Shown: positions 8,344 through 17,220, counted from the stretch's first letter. The stretch is DNA of 64,000 bases from Pelagomonas calceolata (GCA_918797485.1 CAKKNE010000004.1:992001-1056000), one strand, 5' to 3'. Translations and numbers: made by a program. Notes: a model not told the origin generated them from the letters alone.

Positions 8344-9731
8344 TTACTCGGCGGCCGCCACCGCCCCCGCCGCCAAATGAACTACCACGGCAGTCATGTT
8401 GTCCGTCGAGCCCAAAGCGTAGGCCTGCCGCACGACCGCTCTAGCGGCGTCCTCCTTGTTCCTAATGGCCTTCGAGGCAATAGCCACGGCCCTTTCATTG
8501 GTCATGACGTCCCAGATGCCGTCGCACGCTAGTAGGATAAACCGGTCGTCCGGAGAAATGCGCTGCTGCACAACTTCGGGATCGCCGACGACGACCTTCT
8601 TGGGGTGGTACTTGAGCGTCACGTCGCCGATCGACCGCGAGAGCGACAGCCCGCCGGGATAGCATCTGAGGGGCGAGTCCTGGTTCGCGCCGAAGCAAAA
8701 CACGGGACAAGCGCCCCCGGCCTGTGTGGCAAGCAAAGTTCAACTTGTGCTTCAATTTGGGGTGTGTTGGGGTCGGGGTGAGGTGCTACTCGCTCTCTGA
8801 TGAAGAGGGTATCCCTCGGAGGTCGTGTCCGAGTTTGGGCCTCTCAGATGACCGCGGTGCCGAGATAACCTGACTGGTTGATTTCCACACAGCCGCCCGC
8901 CCGCTGGTAGGCCTTGCCCGACTGGGCCTCCTTGAGACTGCGGCCGACCATGCCCCCCAGTTGTAAGATCCTTTTGTGCTCCCGCGGGTTCGTGGGCTTG
9001 TGGTCATGGCTCAGTTCGAAGGCCGTCCACTGTTTGCTACCCTTCGCCTTTCTCCCCAAGACAGCTCGCGAGTCGCCGCACCAGCCTATCGTGAGTATCC
9101 CATCTACTACTAAAACGACAACAGCGGTGGTGCCGTCGAACCACCGCGGCTGCGCGGACAGCGCCGCTCGGAGGTACGCTTGCTCCGTCCGCGCCATGCC
9201 GAACTTCGTCGCGGCCAGGACGTCTCTCCTTTGCCAGGCCGCCGTGCCCGTGATGTGGTCGAGCATGCGCTGGCCGCAGTACTGGGCCGCGCGGCTGCCG
9301 GCGTGGCCGTCGAAGACTCCGAAGTAACTTCGCGACGGATCGTCATGTATGCTGGGTGTTATGACGTAGACGTCCTCCATGGACGGGCGCTTGCCCTGCT
9401 CCGAGCACACATCAAAACCTCTCACTCTTACAGTCGTTTTTTTTGGTTCTTTGGGCTTGTCTTGTGAGGTTTTCGGGCTCCCAGCGGCGGCCTCGAACTC
9501 TTCCAGGAGCTGAGCTAGTTCATCCCCAGTAGAAGGCGCCGGCGGCGGTTCCGGGACGGGGTCGTCCTCGACGGGCGGGTCGACTGGTGCGGGTGGCGGC
9601 GCCGGCGTGTCCTCGACGGCGTCGTTTCGCGGAGGCATCGCCTCGCCGCAGAACTCGCACGTGCCCCGGTTCGTCGGCAGGTTCTCGAACATGCAGACGG
9701 GGCACTCCCATTTCTCGCCCTCGTCGGCCAT
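8344..9731 (-). CDS. PP2C-type Ser/Thr phosphatase with N-terminal RanBP2-type zinc finger, two exons
   Basis: Mn/Mg-dependent protein phosphatase. Exons 9731-8901 and 8721-8344, 402 aa. Residues 8-27 form a zinc ribbon (WECPVCMFENLPTNRGTCEFC), followed by a Pro-rich linker. The PP2C core shows GKRPSMEDVY, YFGVFDGHAG (metal Asp/Gly), GTTAVVVLV, GWCGDSRAVLG, LSHDHKP, LSLSRSIGD, ILLACDGIWDVM and GSTDNMTAVVV, a full metal-binding set. The intron is an introner (8722-8892) between GCGGGCGG and GCCGGGGG. Precise removal from GC donor 8900 gives YQRAGGACPVF; a GT donor 12 nt inside would add AGGC. A promoter-type palindrome lies 200 bp upstream of the ATG. Confidence 0.92.
8722..8892. mobile_element. 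Introner element, TIR family, in PP2C
   Basis: 171 bp. In gene orientation it starts CTGTGTGGAAATCAACCAG and ends GCTTGCCACACAG. The 8-bp flanks GCGGGCGG (8893-8900, minus strand) and GCCGGGGG (8714-8721) both code Ala-Gly-Gly. The right terminal repeat is partly decayed. The interior CAGTCAGGTTAT is shared with the copy at 25752-25843. Confidence 0.8.
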
Positions 9732-9930
9732 GGTAGCGTACGGCGGCCGGTACGCGGCTGCCGCGTGGGCTGTCTGTTAATAAGCTGGGCGCCGCGCCGG
9801 CGGCGTGGGCGCCGCTGGTCCCTGGTTCGCGCTGTCGACCGCTGTCGCTAGAACTGGAGCGACTGGTCGCGAGCGTGTGGCCGCGTTCGTGCCGCCAGCC
9901 GTGTTTTGCTCGTCGGCGGCTCCAGATTAT

Positions 9931-9953
9931 CTAGCGGCATGTAAGACACTAGC
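9931..9953. promoter_or_regulatory. CTAGC palindrome, 200 bp upstream of PP2C
   Basis: Arms CTAGCGG and GACACTAGC around CATGTAA. Identical over 23 bp to the reverse complement of the copy at 48204. Lies outside coding sequence, upstream of the minus-strand PP2C start. Confidence 0.65.
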
Positions 9954-10014
9954 TGCGAAAAAGATCGCGCAGCGTAGCTCCCCGCACGCGCATACTACAA
10001 CTAGGGACAAAGCC

Positions 10015-10392
10015 TTACGCCGTCAGCGGCGGCGGCGCGAGCTCCCTCTTCATCCTTTCCATGAAGTCGTCCTTCGCGACGACCTCCGTCCCTTCGTCCA
10101 GCGGCTCTTTGGGCGCCTCGACGCCCATCGATTTGAGCGCATGCGCGTACTGCTTCGCCGTGATCGTGCCCGTGTCGTGGGGGTCCAAAGCCGCGAAGCA
10201 CGCCGCAATATCGGTATCCGTGAAGAAGCCCCGCACTTTCGAGTCTTGGACGCGCTCCAACTCTTCTAATAAGAAAGCGTTCGGATCTTTGGGCCTTTCG
10301 AACATCAAGCGCGCGCCGAGGTCGGCGAAGAGCTCCTTGATGCCGTGGGCGCGCAGGTAGGCATTGGCCTCAGCCCTCGGGTCCTTGGCCAT
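10015..10392 (-). CDS. EFCAB10: EFCAB10-like protein (RIIa/DPY-30 dimerisation motif plus EF-hand-like region)
   Basis: 125 aa. Residues 7-45 (ANAYLRAHGIKELFADLGA then RLMFERPKDPNAFLLEELERV) match the RIIa/Dpy-30 helix pair used to dock ciliary and PKA-anchoring proteins. Residues 59-90 (DIAACFAALDPHDTGTITAKQYAHALKSMG) fit an EF-hand helix-loop-helix with a degenerate loop (DPHDTGTIT). The order and size match vertebrate EFCAB10, a ciliary protein. Likely role: flagellar or signalling scaffold. With the DM10 protein at 25.5-28.2 kb this supports a flagellated cell. Confidence 0.75.
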   Translation of the reverse strand: MAKDPRAEANAYLRAHGIKELFADLGARLMFERPKDPNAFLLEELERVQDSKVRGFFTDTDIAACFAALDPHDTGTITAKQYAHALKSMGVEAPKEPLDEGTEVVAKDDFMERMKRELAPPPLTA

Positions 10393-10849
10393 AATGGCTG
10401 CCCTTGTTGTGGCCCAGGGGAGGACGTCGGCTCCGCTACGCTGCCTCGGTAGTGTTCTCGGACAGTGTTCTCGGTGGCTGCCTCGCGGGCGTCGCGCGTG
10501 GGAGCGCTGGAGCCCCTGTTTTGCCCAGCGCCGGCTGGAGGGCTTCCTAGTAGCTTTCCAGTAGGGGCGAGGCAGCCTTCTCTACTGGGCGTTCTGGAGG
10601 CAATCTAGGACGCCTCGGGCGGCGGTACGAGTCCGGGAAGCTGCCCTGGTGCGGCCGCCACAAAAAAAATGGGCTGGGCATCTCACCAGCCGAACGCATG
10701 CGAAACCGCGACGAAAAGGCGTAACGATGCCTCGGCAGCGCAGCCGTAGCCGCCGTGCACCCCTGCAAGTTGATTGACCCATCGGTTTGGCAAAAAGGGC
10801 AGCCCTGCTCCCCTAGCCGAGCGCACTGCGACGCGTAGCGCGCCAAGCG
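10393..10849. other. Divergent intergenic region
   Basis: 457 bp between the EFCAB10-like start and the sulfotransferase start; presumed double promoter. No convincing frame and no copy of the CTAGC palindrome. Confidence 0.4.
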
Positions 10850-11899
10850 ATGCGCCTCCATCGATGCTGCGCCGTCGCGGCGGCCCTCCACGCCGTCGCG
10901 CGGGCGCAGACGCCGTTGCAACGCCGCGTCGATGGCGCGGGGGCCGCCGCGGCCGTCGTCGCGCAGCAGACACAGCCACACGCGCCGCCGCGGCGCCGCC
11001 TCGCACGTCGGACGCGGAAAACGAGCGCTCGCGGACTGCCCGGCGCCGCGGTCCGAGCGCTCGCCGGTGACGTCATGACACCAGAAGACGAGACCGCCGT
11101 CGCGACGACCAACAAATGCGTCTTCCATTTACACACGCCCAAATGCGCGGGCACGTTTGTGTGGCGCTTCTTTCGCGACAAGTTTTGTACGGAGGAAGAG
11201 ACGTGTAAGCGAGGGACCTTGCGGCCGCCGCCACTATGCAAGTGCGCGGGCAACCCGATAACTACCGATGAAGCTGTTTTGGATGCGATCAAGCGAGGTG
11301 CGTATCGCTTCGTGTCGGCCCACTCGCGGCAGCCCTTCTCGGCGGCTTGTGCGCTGGCCGTGTGGTTTCGCGAACCTGTCTCTCGTGTTCGGTCCCATTA
11401 CGGCTACGTCGTCCACCGGAGACGTAGGAACGTGACTTTGTCGTCGTTGCTGGCTTCCAAAAGACCACCGAACTGGGTCTCGAACCAGCAGTGGGCCCTG
11501 TTCTTGCCTGGAAGTAGGGTGGCCGGCCAGCAGGCGCCGTCGTCCACACAGCTCGCCGAGGCGTCTTCCGAGTTGCAACGGGCGGCCTTCGTCGGCCTCG
11601 TCGAGGAGATGGACGCGAGCCTCTGCCGCTTCGCGCGGGCCTACCTCCAAACCCATGCTACGGAACTGTGCGCGCGCGGCGCGGGTGGCCGCCGCGAGAA
11701 CGTCGGACGACGGCCTTCGGCAGACGCGCGCGAGACGGCGCTCCTCGAGCGCTTTAATAAATTCGACGCGGCGCTGTACGAGCTGGCCGTCGCCGAGTTC
11801 GCGCGGCGAGGCTCCGGTGTCGTTGTTCCTGAGCCGCCTCCTGCCGAATTCGAGAACGTGTGGGAGGTGCGGACGGACGGGCTGGATGTCGTTGAGTAA
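10850..11899 (+). CDS. Secretory-pathway sulfotransferase (Sulfotransfer_2-like)
   Basis: Transfers sulfate from PAPS, probably to a Golgi glycan. 349 aa with a signal-like N-terminus (MRLHRCCAVAAALHAVARAQ) and an Arg/Ala-rich stem. The PAPS 5'-phosphosulfate loop is FHLHTPKCAGTFVWRFF and the 3'-phosphate motif is VWFREPVSRVRSHYGYVV, both as in carbohydrate and heparan sulfotransferases. Spacing and length fit. Cys pairs (CTEEETCK, CKCAG) suggest lumenal folding. Substrate unknown. Confidence 0.8.
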   Translation: MRLHRCCAVAAALHAVARAQTPLQRRVDGAGAAAAVVAQQTQPHAPPRRRLARRTRKTSARGLPGAAVRALAGDVMTPEDETAVATTNKCVFHLHTPKCAGTFVWRFFRDKFCTEEETCKRGTLRPPPLCKCAGNPITTDEAVLDAIKRGAYRFVSAHSRQPFSAACALAVWFREPVSRVRSHYGYVVHRRRRNVTLSSLLASKRPPNWVSNQQWALFLPGSRVAGQQAPSSTQLAEASSELQRAAFVGLVEEMDASLCRFARAYLQTHATELCARGAGGRRENVGRRPSADARETALLERFNKFDAALYELAVAEFARRGSGVVVPEPPPAEFENVWEVRTDGLDVVE

Positions 11900-11964
11900 C
11901 ATGTCTTTCTTAATTCAGGGGGACAGGGCGACTCACTACAGAGCATGCTACTGCCTGTTATCAG

Positions 11965-11994
11965 ACCTGCGGCCCGTACAGGTAAGACACTAGG
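11965..11994. promoter_or_regulatory. CTAGC palindrome variant with embedded inverted repeat
   Basis: CCTGCGGCCCGTACAGG followed by TAAGACACTAGG. It resembles the 34-bp variant at 50665. It lies 294 bp upstream of the small open frame at 12288 and 66 bp after the sulfotransferase stop. Confidence 0.55.
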
Positions 11995-12287
11995 CATCCC
12001 TACGAGCTTGTAAGCAAGAAACGCTGACGCATACATCGACGGCGAAGTTGCCCAAATGGTGGAGCACGTCCCCAGGGCAACGCTAAATTATTTAACTCCA
12101 TGATGTGCGCGCGCGGCGCGATGCGCGCGATGCCAGGACGACATCGCTTCGCAGACAAGGCTGCCCTGTGCAGCTGTCTCAGGTGCGCCGGCCGCCGCGC
12201 GCCGCTCTTTACGATGTCAAAACGAAAGCACAAGGATGATAGGCCGAGGTAATTTACACCTCAATGCCTAATTATTAGCTCGCAACA

Positions 12288-12593
12288 ATGGCAGCCGGCG
12301 CCCGCACCAGCACCGCGGCGCCGCTCAGCGGTCCTTCTGGGGCAGCCGACGATGCGACGAGGCGCCGTGGCGATCGACTTGTCGCCGAGTTTCGAAGTCG
12401 GATGACGCTCAGACCTGCACGAGGTTTTGTATTCTCCGACCGCGATGTTCGCGACACTTCGACACGCTCAGTCAAGCTTCGAGCCCTCCACTGGGAAGCG
12501 ACGGTGGTCCCGGGTGCTTGGATTGGCGCATACTTTGTGGAGTTATTTTGCTGGGCAACTGCGCGTGGAAACGGAATTGCTATTGTGCATTGA
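12288..12593 (+). CDS. Possible small gene, 101 aa
   Basis: ATG in a good context (CAACAATGG) opens a 101-codon frame ending TGA. A promoter-type palindrome lies 294 bp upstream, a spacing shared with real genes. No domain, targeting signal or homology recognised; the overlapping minus-strand frame is equally long, so chance is possible. The rest of 11900-12812 shows no gene. Confidence 0.25.
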   Translation: MAAGARTSTAAPLSGPSGAADDATRRRGDRLVAEFRSRMTLRPARGFVFSDRDVRDTSTRSVKLRALHWEATVVPGAWIGAYFVELFCWATARGNGIAIVH

Positions 12594-12812
12594 CATACTA
12601 GCATCTCTCATATTTTGCATTCGAACTTGTGATTGACAGTTCGACGGGAGTCGTGCTCGACGCCAAGCGTTTCCGCATTGCACGCGTTACGCACGGTTCG
12701 CTCCGCACCTGTGGCTCCAGAATTGACCTGGTTTTGCCACCTGTGGCAATTTCACTGGCATAAGCCCAGACCTACACCCCAGCAAAAAGACGACCGTCGC
12801 CACGCGCGCGAG

Positions 12813-14690
12813 ATGGTGACGCCGCCCTTCGACGCCGCCCTCGCCGAGGCCGTCAAGGAACAAGAGAAGCAGACCAAGAAGAAGGCGCCGTACTTCGGCG
12901 CATCGTCGCGAACCGAGGCGTTAGAGCTCAACGCCTGGAAAGAGATCGGCAAGGCGTGGAAGCGCGCGCCAAAGACGTGCTGGGACGCCTACGCCGAGCG
13001 CTACCCGGCCGCTGGCGCGAGTCAGGTCCGCTACGACGCGACGGTCAAAGCAGCGGTGCGGAGCGGCGCACGCGACGCGGAGGTGAAACGGGCGGCGGCC
13101 GTCTGCCACGACGCCGGGAGGAACGTCTGGCAGAATACGCACCAGTACCTGGACGGCGCCTCTCGTGCAGAGGTCCAGGAGCGACTCAAGGCGCTCGACT
13201 TCACGGCTCAGAAAGAAGTCTGGCTCGCGGACCTGCAGGCCGAGCGCGAGGCGATGAGAAAGCAGCTCGTCGACCGGACGATCACCTACGACGTGGACCT
13301 CTCGACGCACCGCGTCGTCGACGTCGATTTTCTCGAAGGCCAGGGCACCGAGCTCATGGCGTTCTGCGTCCCCGACAAGACGAGCGCGGAGTTCGATGAC
13401 TGCGAGGAGTGGCCGTGCTCCGCCAAACACGCGCTCATCTGGGCCGCTGGCGGCGTCGTCGACGAGCCCGAGGAGATGTCGGAGGACGAGGAGGAGCCGC
13501 CGGCCGTGCCCGATCCGCCGAAACCGCCGCCGCCACCGAAGACGCGCGCGGAGTTGAAGCGGGCCGCGAAGAGCGCGGCGCAGAGCGACGCCGCGCGGCA
13601 GACCAACAAGAAGGCGCGGAAGAAGGCGGCCGCCGACAAAGCCGCCGGCAAGGCCGAGGCGAAGAACGACGTCGTGCCGGACGACGGCGCGTTCCGCGAC
13701 TACGTGCCGCCGCACGAACGGATCGAGGGCGACAAGCGCCCGACGACGGTCGACGAGGACGCTCTGCGCGCGACGATCGGCGAAGCGTCGTTACTCGACG
13801 AGGCGACGGTGCAGACGCCCCTGGAGCGGTGCCTCGCGCCGTTTATGATGAAGCGGCCGCCGAAGGACGCGCCGGTCGTGCTGCCCGGCGAGGTCCTGCC
13901 GCGCATCGGCGGGGTCGGCTGGACGATCCAGGGCGACCGCGACCTCACGAAATTGACGCGCGCGGTCGAGATCATCACGGACGAGATCGAGGACGCCTGC
14001 GGCGGGTCGGGCCGGCGCGGCGACGCCATCAACGACGCCGCGGACGTCTACCTCGACGGCAAGCACGTCAAGGTGAAGAACAACCGCAACGGCGCCGGGT
14101 GCTTGCACGTCGTCGGTCCCAACGACGGCACGTCGTCGGACAAGTCGCGCGCCTTCCTGTCCTACGTCAAGCGCCTCGCGGCCAAGGCGCGCGACGCGGA
14201 CGACAAGGAGGCCCTCGAGTTCTTCGCCGCGCAGTGCGAGCGCTGGCTCTTCACGCGCACGCTCCTCGTGGAGCTCGCGACGTACCCCGCCGGGCGCGCG
14301 GGCAAGCCGCACCGCGACGAGGAGGAGCCCGACCTGACGAACCGGCACGACCACGGGGGCCGCGGCGGCAAGGCCAAGGGCCATCGGAAGGCGGGCCCGG
14401 TCAAGCTCCGCCTCGCGCTCTCGGTCCGCGGCCGGCGGTCGATGTCGTTCCGGGACACGCGCGGCTGGGTCGCGACGATCGACCGCAGTCCCGGACGCGG
14501 CGTGTGCTTCGTCGACGGCGCCCACACGCGCTCGCGCGGCGTCGTCGATCACCGAAACGACGCCGGCGACGAGCCCGGGGCGACGCTCATCCTGACGTTC
14601 CGCGCCGACGCCTCCTCCGCCTTCGACGACATGACGCCGGCCGAGCGGCTCTTCGCGCACGCCGGTATCGCGTTGTTCGCGGCCCACTAG
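12813..14690 (+). CDS. Large hypothetical protein, possible C-terminal oxygenase-like fold
   Basis: 625 aa from ATG 12813. The N-terminal 200 residues are charged and helical. Then an acidic/proline segment (EPEEMSEDEEEPPAVP) and a Lys/Ala-rich repeat zone (KKARKKAAADKAAGKAE). The C-terminal ~250 residues are better ordered: YLDGKHVKVKNNRNGAG, CERWLFTRTLLVEL, GKPHRDEEEPD, KLRLALSVRGRRSMSFRDTRG, then VVDHRNDAGDEPGATLILTFRA. An H-x-D (HRD) followed by a distal H and R could be a 2-oxoglutarate/Fe oxygenase triad, but this is a guess. Third-position GC is strong throughout, supporting real coding. Confidence 0.65.
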   Translation: MVTPPFDAALAEAVKEQEKQTKKKAPYFGASSRTEALELNAWKEIGKAWKRAPKTCWDAYAERYPAAGASQVRYDATVKAAVRSGARDAEVKRAAAVCHDAGRNVWQNTHQYLDGASRAEVQERLKALDFTAQKEVWLADLQAEREAMRKQLVDRTITYDVDLSTHRVVDVDFLEGQGTELMAFCVPDKTSAEFDDCEEWPCSAKHALIWAAGGVVDEPEEMSEDEEEPPAVPDPPKPPPPPKTRAELKRAAKSAAQSDAARQTNKKARKKAAADKAAGKAEAKNDVVPDDGAFRDYVPPHERIEGDKRPTTVDEDALRATIGEASLLDEATVQTPLERCLAPFMMKRPPKDAPVVLPGEVLPRIGGVGWTIQGDRDLTKLTRAVEIITDEIEDACGGSGRRGDAINDAADVYLDGKHVKVKNNRNGAGCLHVVGPNDGTSSDKSRAFLSYVKRLAAKARDADDKEALEFFAAQCERWLFTRTLLVELATYPAGRAGKPHRDEEEPDLTNRHDHGGRGGKAKGHRKAGPVKLRLALSVRGRRSMSFRDTRGWVATIDRSPGRGVCFVDGAHTRSRGVVDHRNDAGDEPGATLILTFRADASSAFDDMTPAERLFAHAGIALFAAH

Positions 14691-14816
14691 GCTCTTTTCG
14701 GGTAAGGACTAGTACCATACCTTGAACATTACTACTAGTACACCCGGGCCTCCGGCATCCTCTACGCCGGCCGCCTCGCTCCCGAACGTCGCGTTCCAGG
14801 CCTCGTCTTGTTCTAT

Positions 14817-15470
14817 CTATCTAGCCCGCGGCCGCCGCCTCGAGCCGCGCGGCTTGTACTCCTCCTCGTCGGACACGCAATCGCTCGGCGGATCGTCGGA
14901 GTCGTAGGTGTCGCGGCGCCGGCGGCGCTTCGGCTTCTCGGGCGGCGGCGCGCGCGCCTGGTACACATACGTCCCGGGCGCCGGCGCCTCGGCGTCCGAG
15001 TCGTCGTCGCTCGTCGTCACGTCGAATTTTTCGTTTCCGTCGGAGTCGTACATATCATCCGCGGACCACTTCTTTTTCGCTGGTGATGGTTTTTTCTGCG
15101 GCTGGGGCGGCGGCGGCTGCCACTGCGGCGGCGGCCGCGGCGGCGGCGCTCCAGCTCTATAGACGTAGGTGCCGGGCCGAGGGGCTCCGGGTGCTCCGGG
15201 CACCGGCACACCGGGCGGCACAGACGGCGGCACCGGCGGCGACCGGGCCGGCTTGGCCGGCGACGGCTGGGGCGTCTTGTCCGCGGCCGGCGGCGGCGGC
15301 GGCGACGTCTTCTTGCGCTCCTCCTGGAGCCGCTTCGCCTCGTCAAGGCGCGCGACGGCCTGGCGGGCACGCGCGCGCAGGTCCGATTTCTCGACGCAGT
15401 CGACGCAGGACAGGCCCGCGCGGCCGATCAATGCTTTGAGCTCTTTGACGGACATGGCGTCGACGTCCAT
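14817..15470 (-). CDS. SAP-like, proline-rich nuclear-type protein
   Basis: 217 aa from ATG 15470. Residues 5-45 (MSVKELKALIGRAGLSCVDC, then EKSDLRARARQAVARL) match the SAP-like helix-extended-loop-helix of MANF/ARMET C-termini and of many algal proteins. The rest is low-complexity: long Pro runs and two copies of a PGTYVYRAGAPPP-type unit (second: PGTYVYQARAPPP). Asp/Ser clusters (YDSDGNEKFD, YDSDDPPSD) look like CK2-type sites. The tail is Arg-rich. Possibly binds nucleic acid; unproven. A palindrome lies 233 bp upstream. Confidence 0.65.
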   Translation of the reverse strand: MDVDAMSVKELKALIGRAGLSCVDCVEKSDLRARARQAVARLDEAKRLQEERKKTSPPPPPAADKTPQPSPAKPARSPPVPPSVPPGVPVPGAPGAPRPGTYVYRAGAPPPRPPPQWQPPPPQPQKKPSPAKKKWSADDMYDSDGNEKFDVTTSDDDSDAEAPAPGTYVYQARAPPPEKPKRRRRRDTYDSDDPPSDCVSDEEEYKPRGSRRRPRAR

Positions 15471-15702
15471 GGTCGCTGCGGCGGCTATGTCGTCGACTGC
15501 GACTGGTCGCGCGCGCGCGCCGCGATGAAATTGGTAACAGTTTGTTCGGGTGCTTTGCAGTGTGCGCGCCGCAGCCGTCGGCTCGGGAGCAAACCGATGC
15601 AGCAGCCTACAGAGCACCGTTTCGGGAGTCGCCGCGAGTAGCTGTATGACGCACCAACGGCTTCGCGGAGGAGCAGTGGCACCTCGGTCGTCGGCTCTGC
15701 TT

Positions 15703-15724
15703 GCTAGTGCCTTAGGCCGCTAGC
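15703..15724. promoter_or_regulatory. CTAGC palindrome, 233 bp upstream of the SAP-like gene
   Basis: GCTAGTGCCTTA and GGCCGCTAGC; a 22-bp short form of the shared intergenic palindrome. Confidence 0.55.
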
Positions 15725-15814
15725 CCGCCCCTGCCGCCGTTGCACATTGTTCGGGGGGGTTTGCCGAGGCGGTTCAGCTTAGAAGGAGGTACGCTGTTAT
15801 GAAAGAAGCGGCCC

Positions 15815-15860
15815 GCGCCCGCCGCCGATGAATCGGCGACGCGCGGTGTCTCCCCCCCAG
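15815..15860. repeat. Dispersed intergenic repeat, copy 1
   Basis: Contains the palindrome GCCGATGAATCGGC and then GGTGTCTCCCCCC. A reverse-complement copy lies at 60592-60638, near-identical over about 45 bp. The rest of 15471-16035 has no gene; it holds CTAGTCCTAGCACCGT (about 15875) and a related CTTAGTTATAGCACCGT-like unit near 15916. Confidence 0.6.
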
Positions 15861-16035
15861 GGGCTCCGCCCACTAGTCCTAGCACCGTAACATCGACCCG
15901 CCCCTGCCGCCGCCCTTAGTTATAGCACCGTAGCAATAAGCGGGGGACCCCTCGCGAGTCCTAGCGTAACAATATCAGCGGACCTCTCGCGAGTGGTATA
16001 TCATGAAAAATTGGCAAAACACGGGGTCCAGGACA

Positions 16036-17220
16036 CTACAACAACCCCTCCTTAATACCAGACGCCCGCGCGGCGAGCCACGCGAGCGCCTCCGAGAAGG
16101 ACGGCCGCGCCGCGACGGCCTTGCCCACCATCTTCCGCCGCAGGCCCACGACGATTCTACGTGAAACCGCGTTCCGCGCGTGGTCCTCGAGGAAGCCGAG
16201 GGCCCAGCCCCGGCTCCCCACGTCATAGACGTGGGTCTTCGACGACCAGGGCACGCAGTGTTTAGCTCGCACGCCGGAGGCATCAAAAGAAGCGCACCAG
16301 CCCTCGGCCTCGGGCGCCGCGGCCCGCTCGGGCACGCCCTGCGCCCGACTCCCCGGCCGCCAGTAGCACGCCGTCGTCGCGTTCCAGGCCGCCAGAGCCG
16401 CCGCGTCGACCAACCCGGCGCGACCCGTCCCCACGCCATTATCAATACACGAGTGGTGCTTGCGCGTCGCGGGGCACTGCGAGTTGAGCGCGCATGCCGT
16501 CGAATTCGGGAGGGGCAGGACGTGGCCGCTCGCGCCGAGGTAGGACCGGACGGGCGCGTCCAGGGCCTTGGGGCCGTCGACAATTGTGATAACAGGCGGC
16601 CTGCCCGGTTCCTCCCGCACCGAAAACTGGCGCCACGTGAGGTCATCTAAAAAGTAGCCGCCTTCCTCCGAAAAGCTCCGGAAGCACTCGAGCAACGCCT
16701 TCGCGAGCCGCAAAGGGCGTTTTCGGGCCATCTCGCGCGCGACCTTTTTGTGTTCTCCAAGCATGAGGAGCGGCGGCCCGGCGTCGTCGACGACGTACTC
16801 TAAACCTTGAGGTGTGTACCAGGCGCCCCTTAGTACCGGTATGCCCGGGCGCCCGCGGAGGTGCTCCATGAAGAAGAGCTCGGCGACGGCCTCGGCGCAG
16901 TGCTTCTCCATCTTGGGCAGCGGGCGCTTGCTCCGTTTATGTGTGAGCGCCAGCGTTGCGATCGGATCCGTACATATTACGCGCTTGCGCACGACCGAAA
17001 TCCCTCTCAATACACCCGCCTCGACGACCTTGGCCGAGCCCTTCGCGCGCGGCGTCCATTCTACTGAATCGGCGTCTTCATGAGAGACGGTCCAGGTCGG
17101 CAGCGGTGTTGTGTGCGCCTGGTGGAGTAAATCCTGCAAGTGGTCCAGGCGCTTCGTCGTCTCCGCGTCGAGCGGCGCGGCGGCCCGCGCCGCGGCGAGG
17201 GCGAGGGCCGCCCGGATCAT
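16036..17220 (-). CDS. Secreted-type protein kinase-like protein (FAM69/DIPK-like)
   Basis: 394 aa with an Ala-rich signal-like start (MIRAALALAAARAAAP). The kinase-like middle reads AVAELFFMEHLRGRPGIPVLRGAWYTPQGLEYVV, then DDAGPPLL (hinge-like), LLECFRSFSEEGGYFLDDLTWRQFSV (in the place of the catalytic loop) and VITIVDGPKAL (DFG-like VDG). This order recalls the PIP49/FAM69 secretory kinase domain. Six Cys in 230-330 suit the ER lumen. Classical HRD is replaced by DDLTWRQF, so catalysis is uncertain. A palindrome variant lies 241 bp upstream. Confidence 0.5.
   Translation of the reverse strand: MIRAALALAAARAAAPLDAETTKRLDHLQDLLHQAHTTPLPTWTVSHEDADSVEWTPRAKGSAKVVEAGVLRGISVVRKRVICTDPIATLALTHKRSKRPLPKMEKHCAEAVAELFFMEHLRGRPGIPVLRGAWYTPQGLEYVVDDAGPPLLMLGEHKKVAREMARKRPLRLAKALLECFRSFSEEGGYFLDDLTWRQFSVREEPGRPPVITIVDGPKALDAPVRSYLGASGHVLPLPNSTACALNSQCPATRKHHSCIDNGVGTGRAGLVDAAALAAWNATTACYWRPGSRAQGVPERAAAPEAEGWCASFDASGVRAKHCVPWSSKTHVYDVGSRGWALGFLEDHARNAVSRRIVVGLRRKMVGKAVAARPSFSEALAWLAARASGIKEGLL

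Noticed and set aside
12275-12604. Minus-strand 109-codon frame opposite the small 12288 ORF
   Set aside because: No supporting promoter motif or domain; the plus-strand frame is slightly better placed.
13409-14725. 438-codon plus-strand frame inside the 12813 gene
   Set aside because: Almost purely Arg/Ala/Gly, a classic GC shadow of the true frame.
14708-14740. Repeated ACTAGTAC-like sequence
   Set aside because: Lies between convergent stops, not upstream of a gene, and lacks the arms of the shared palindrome.
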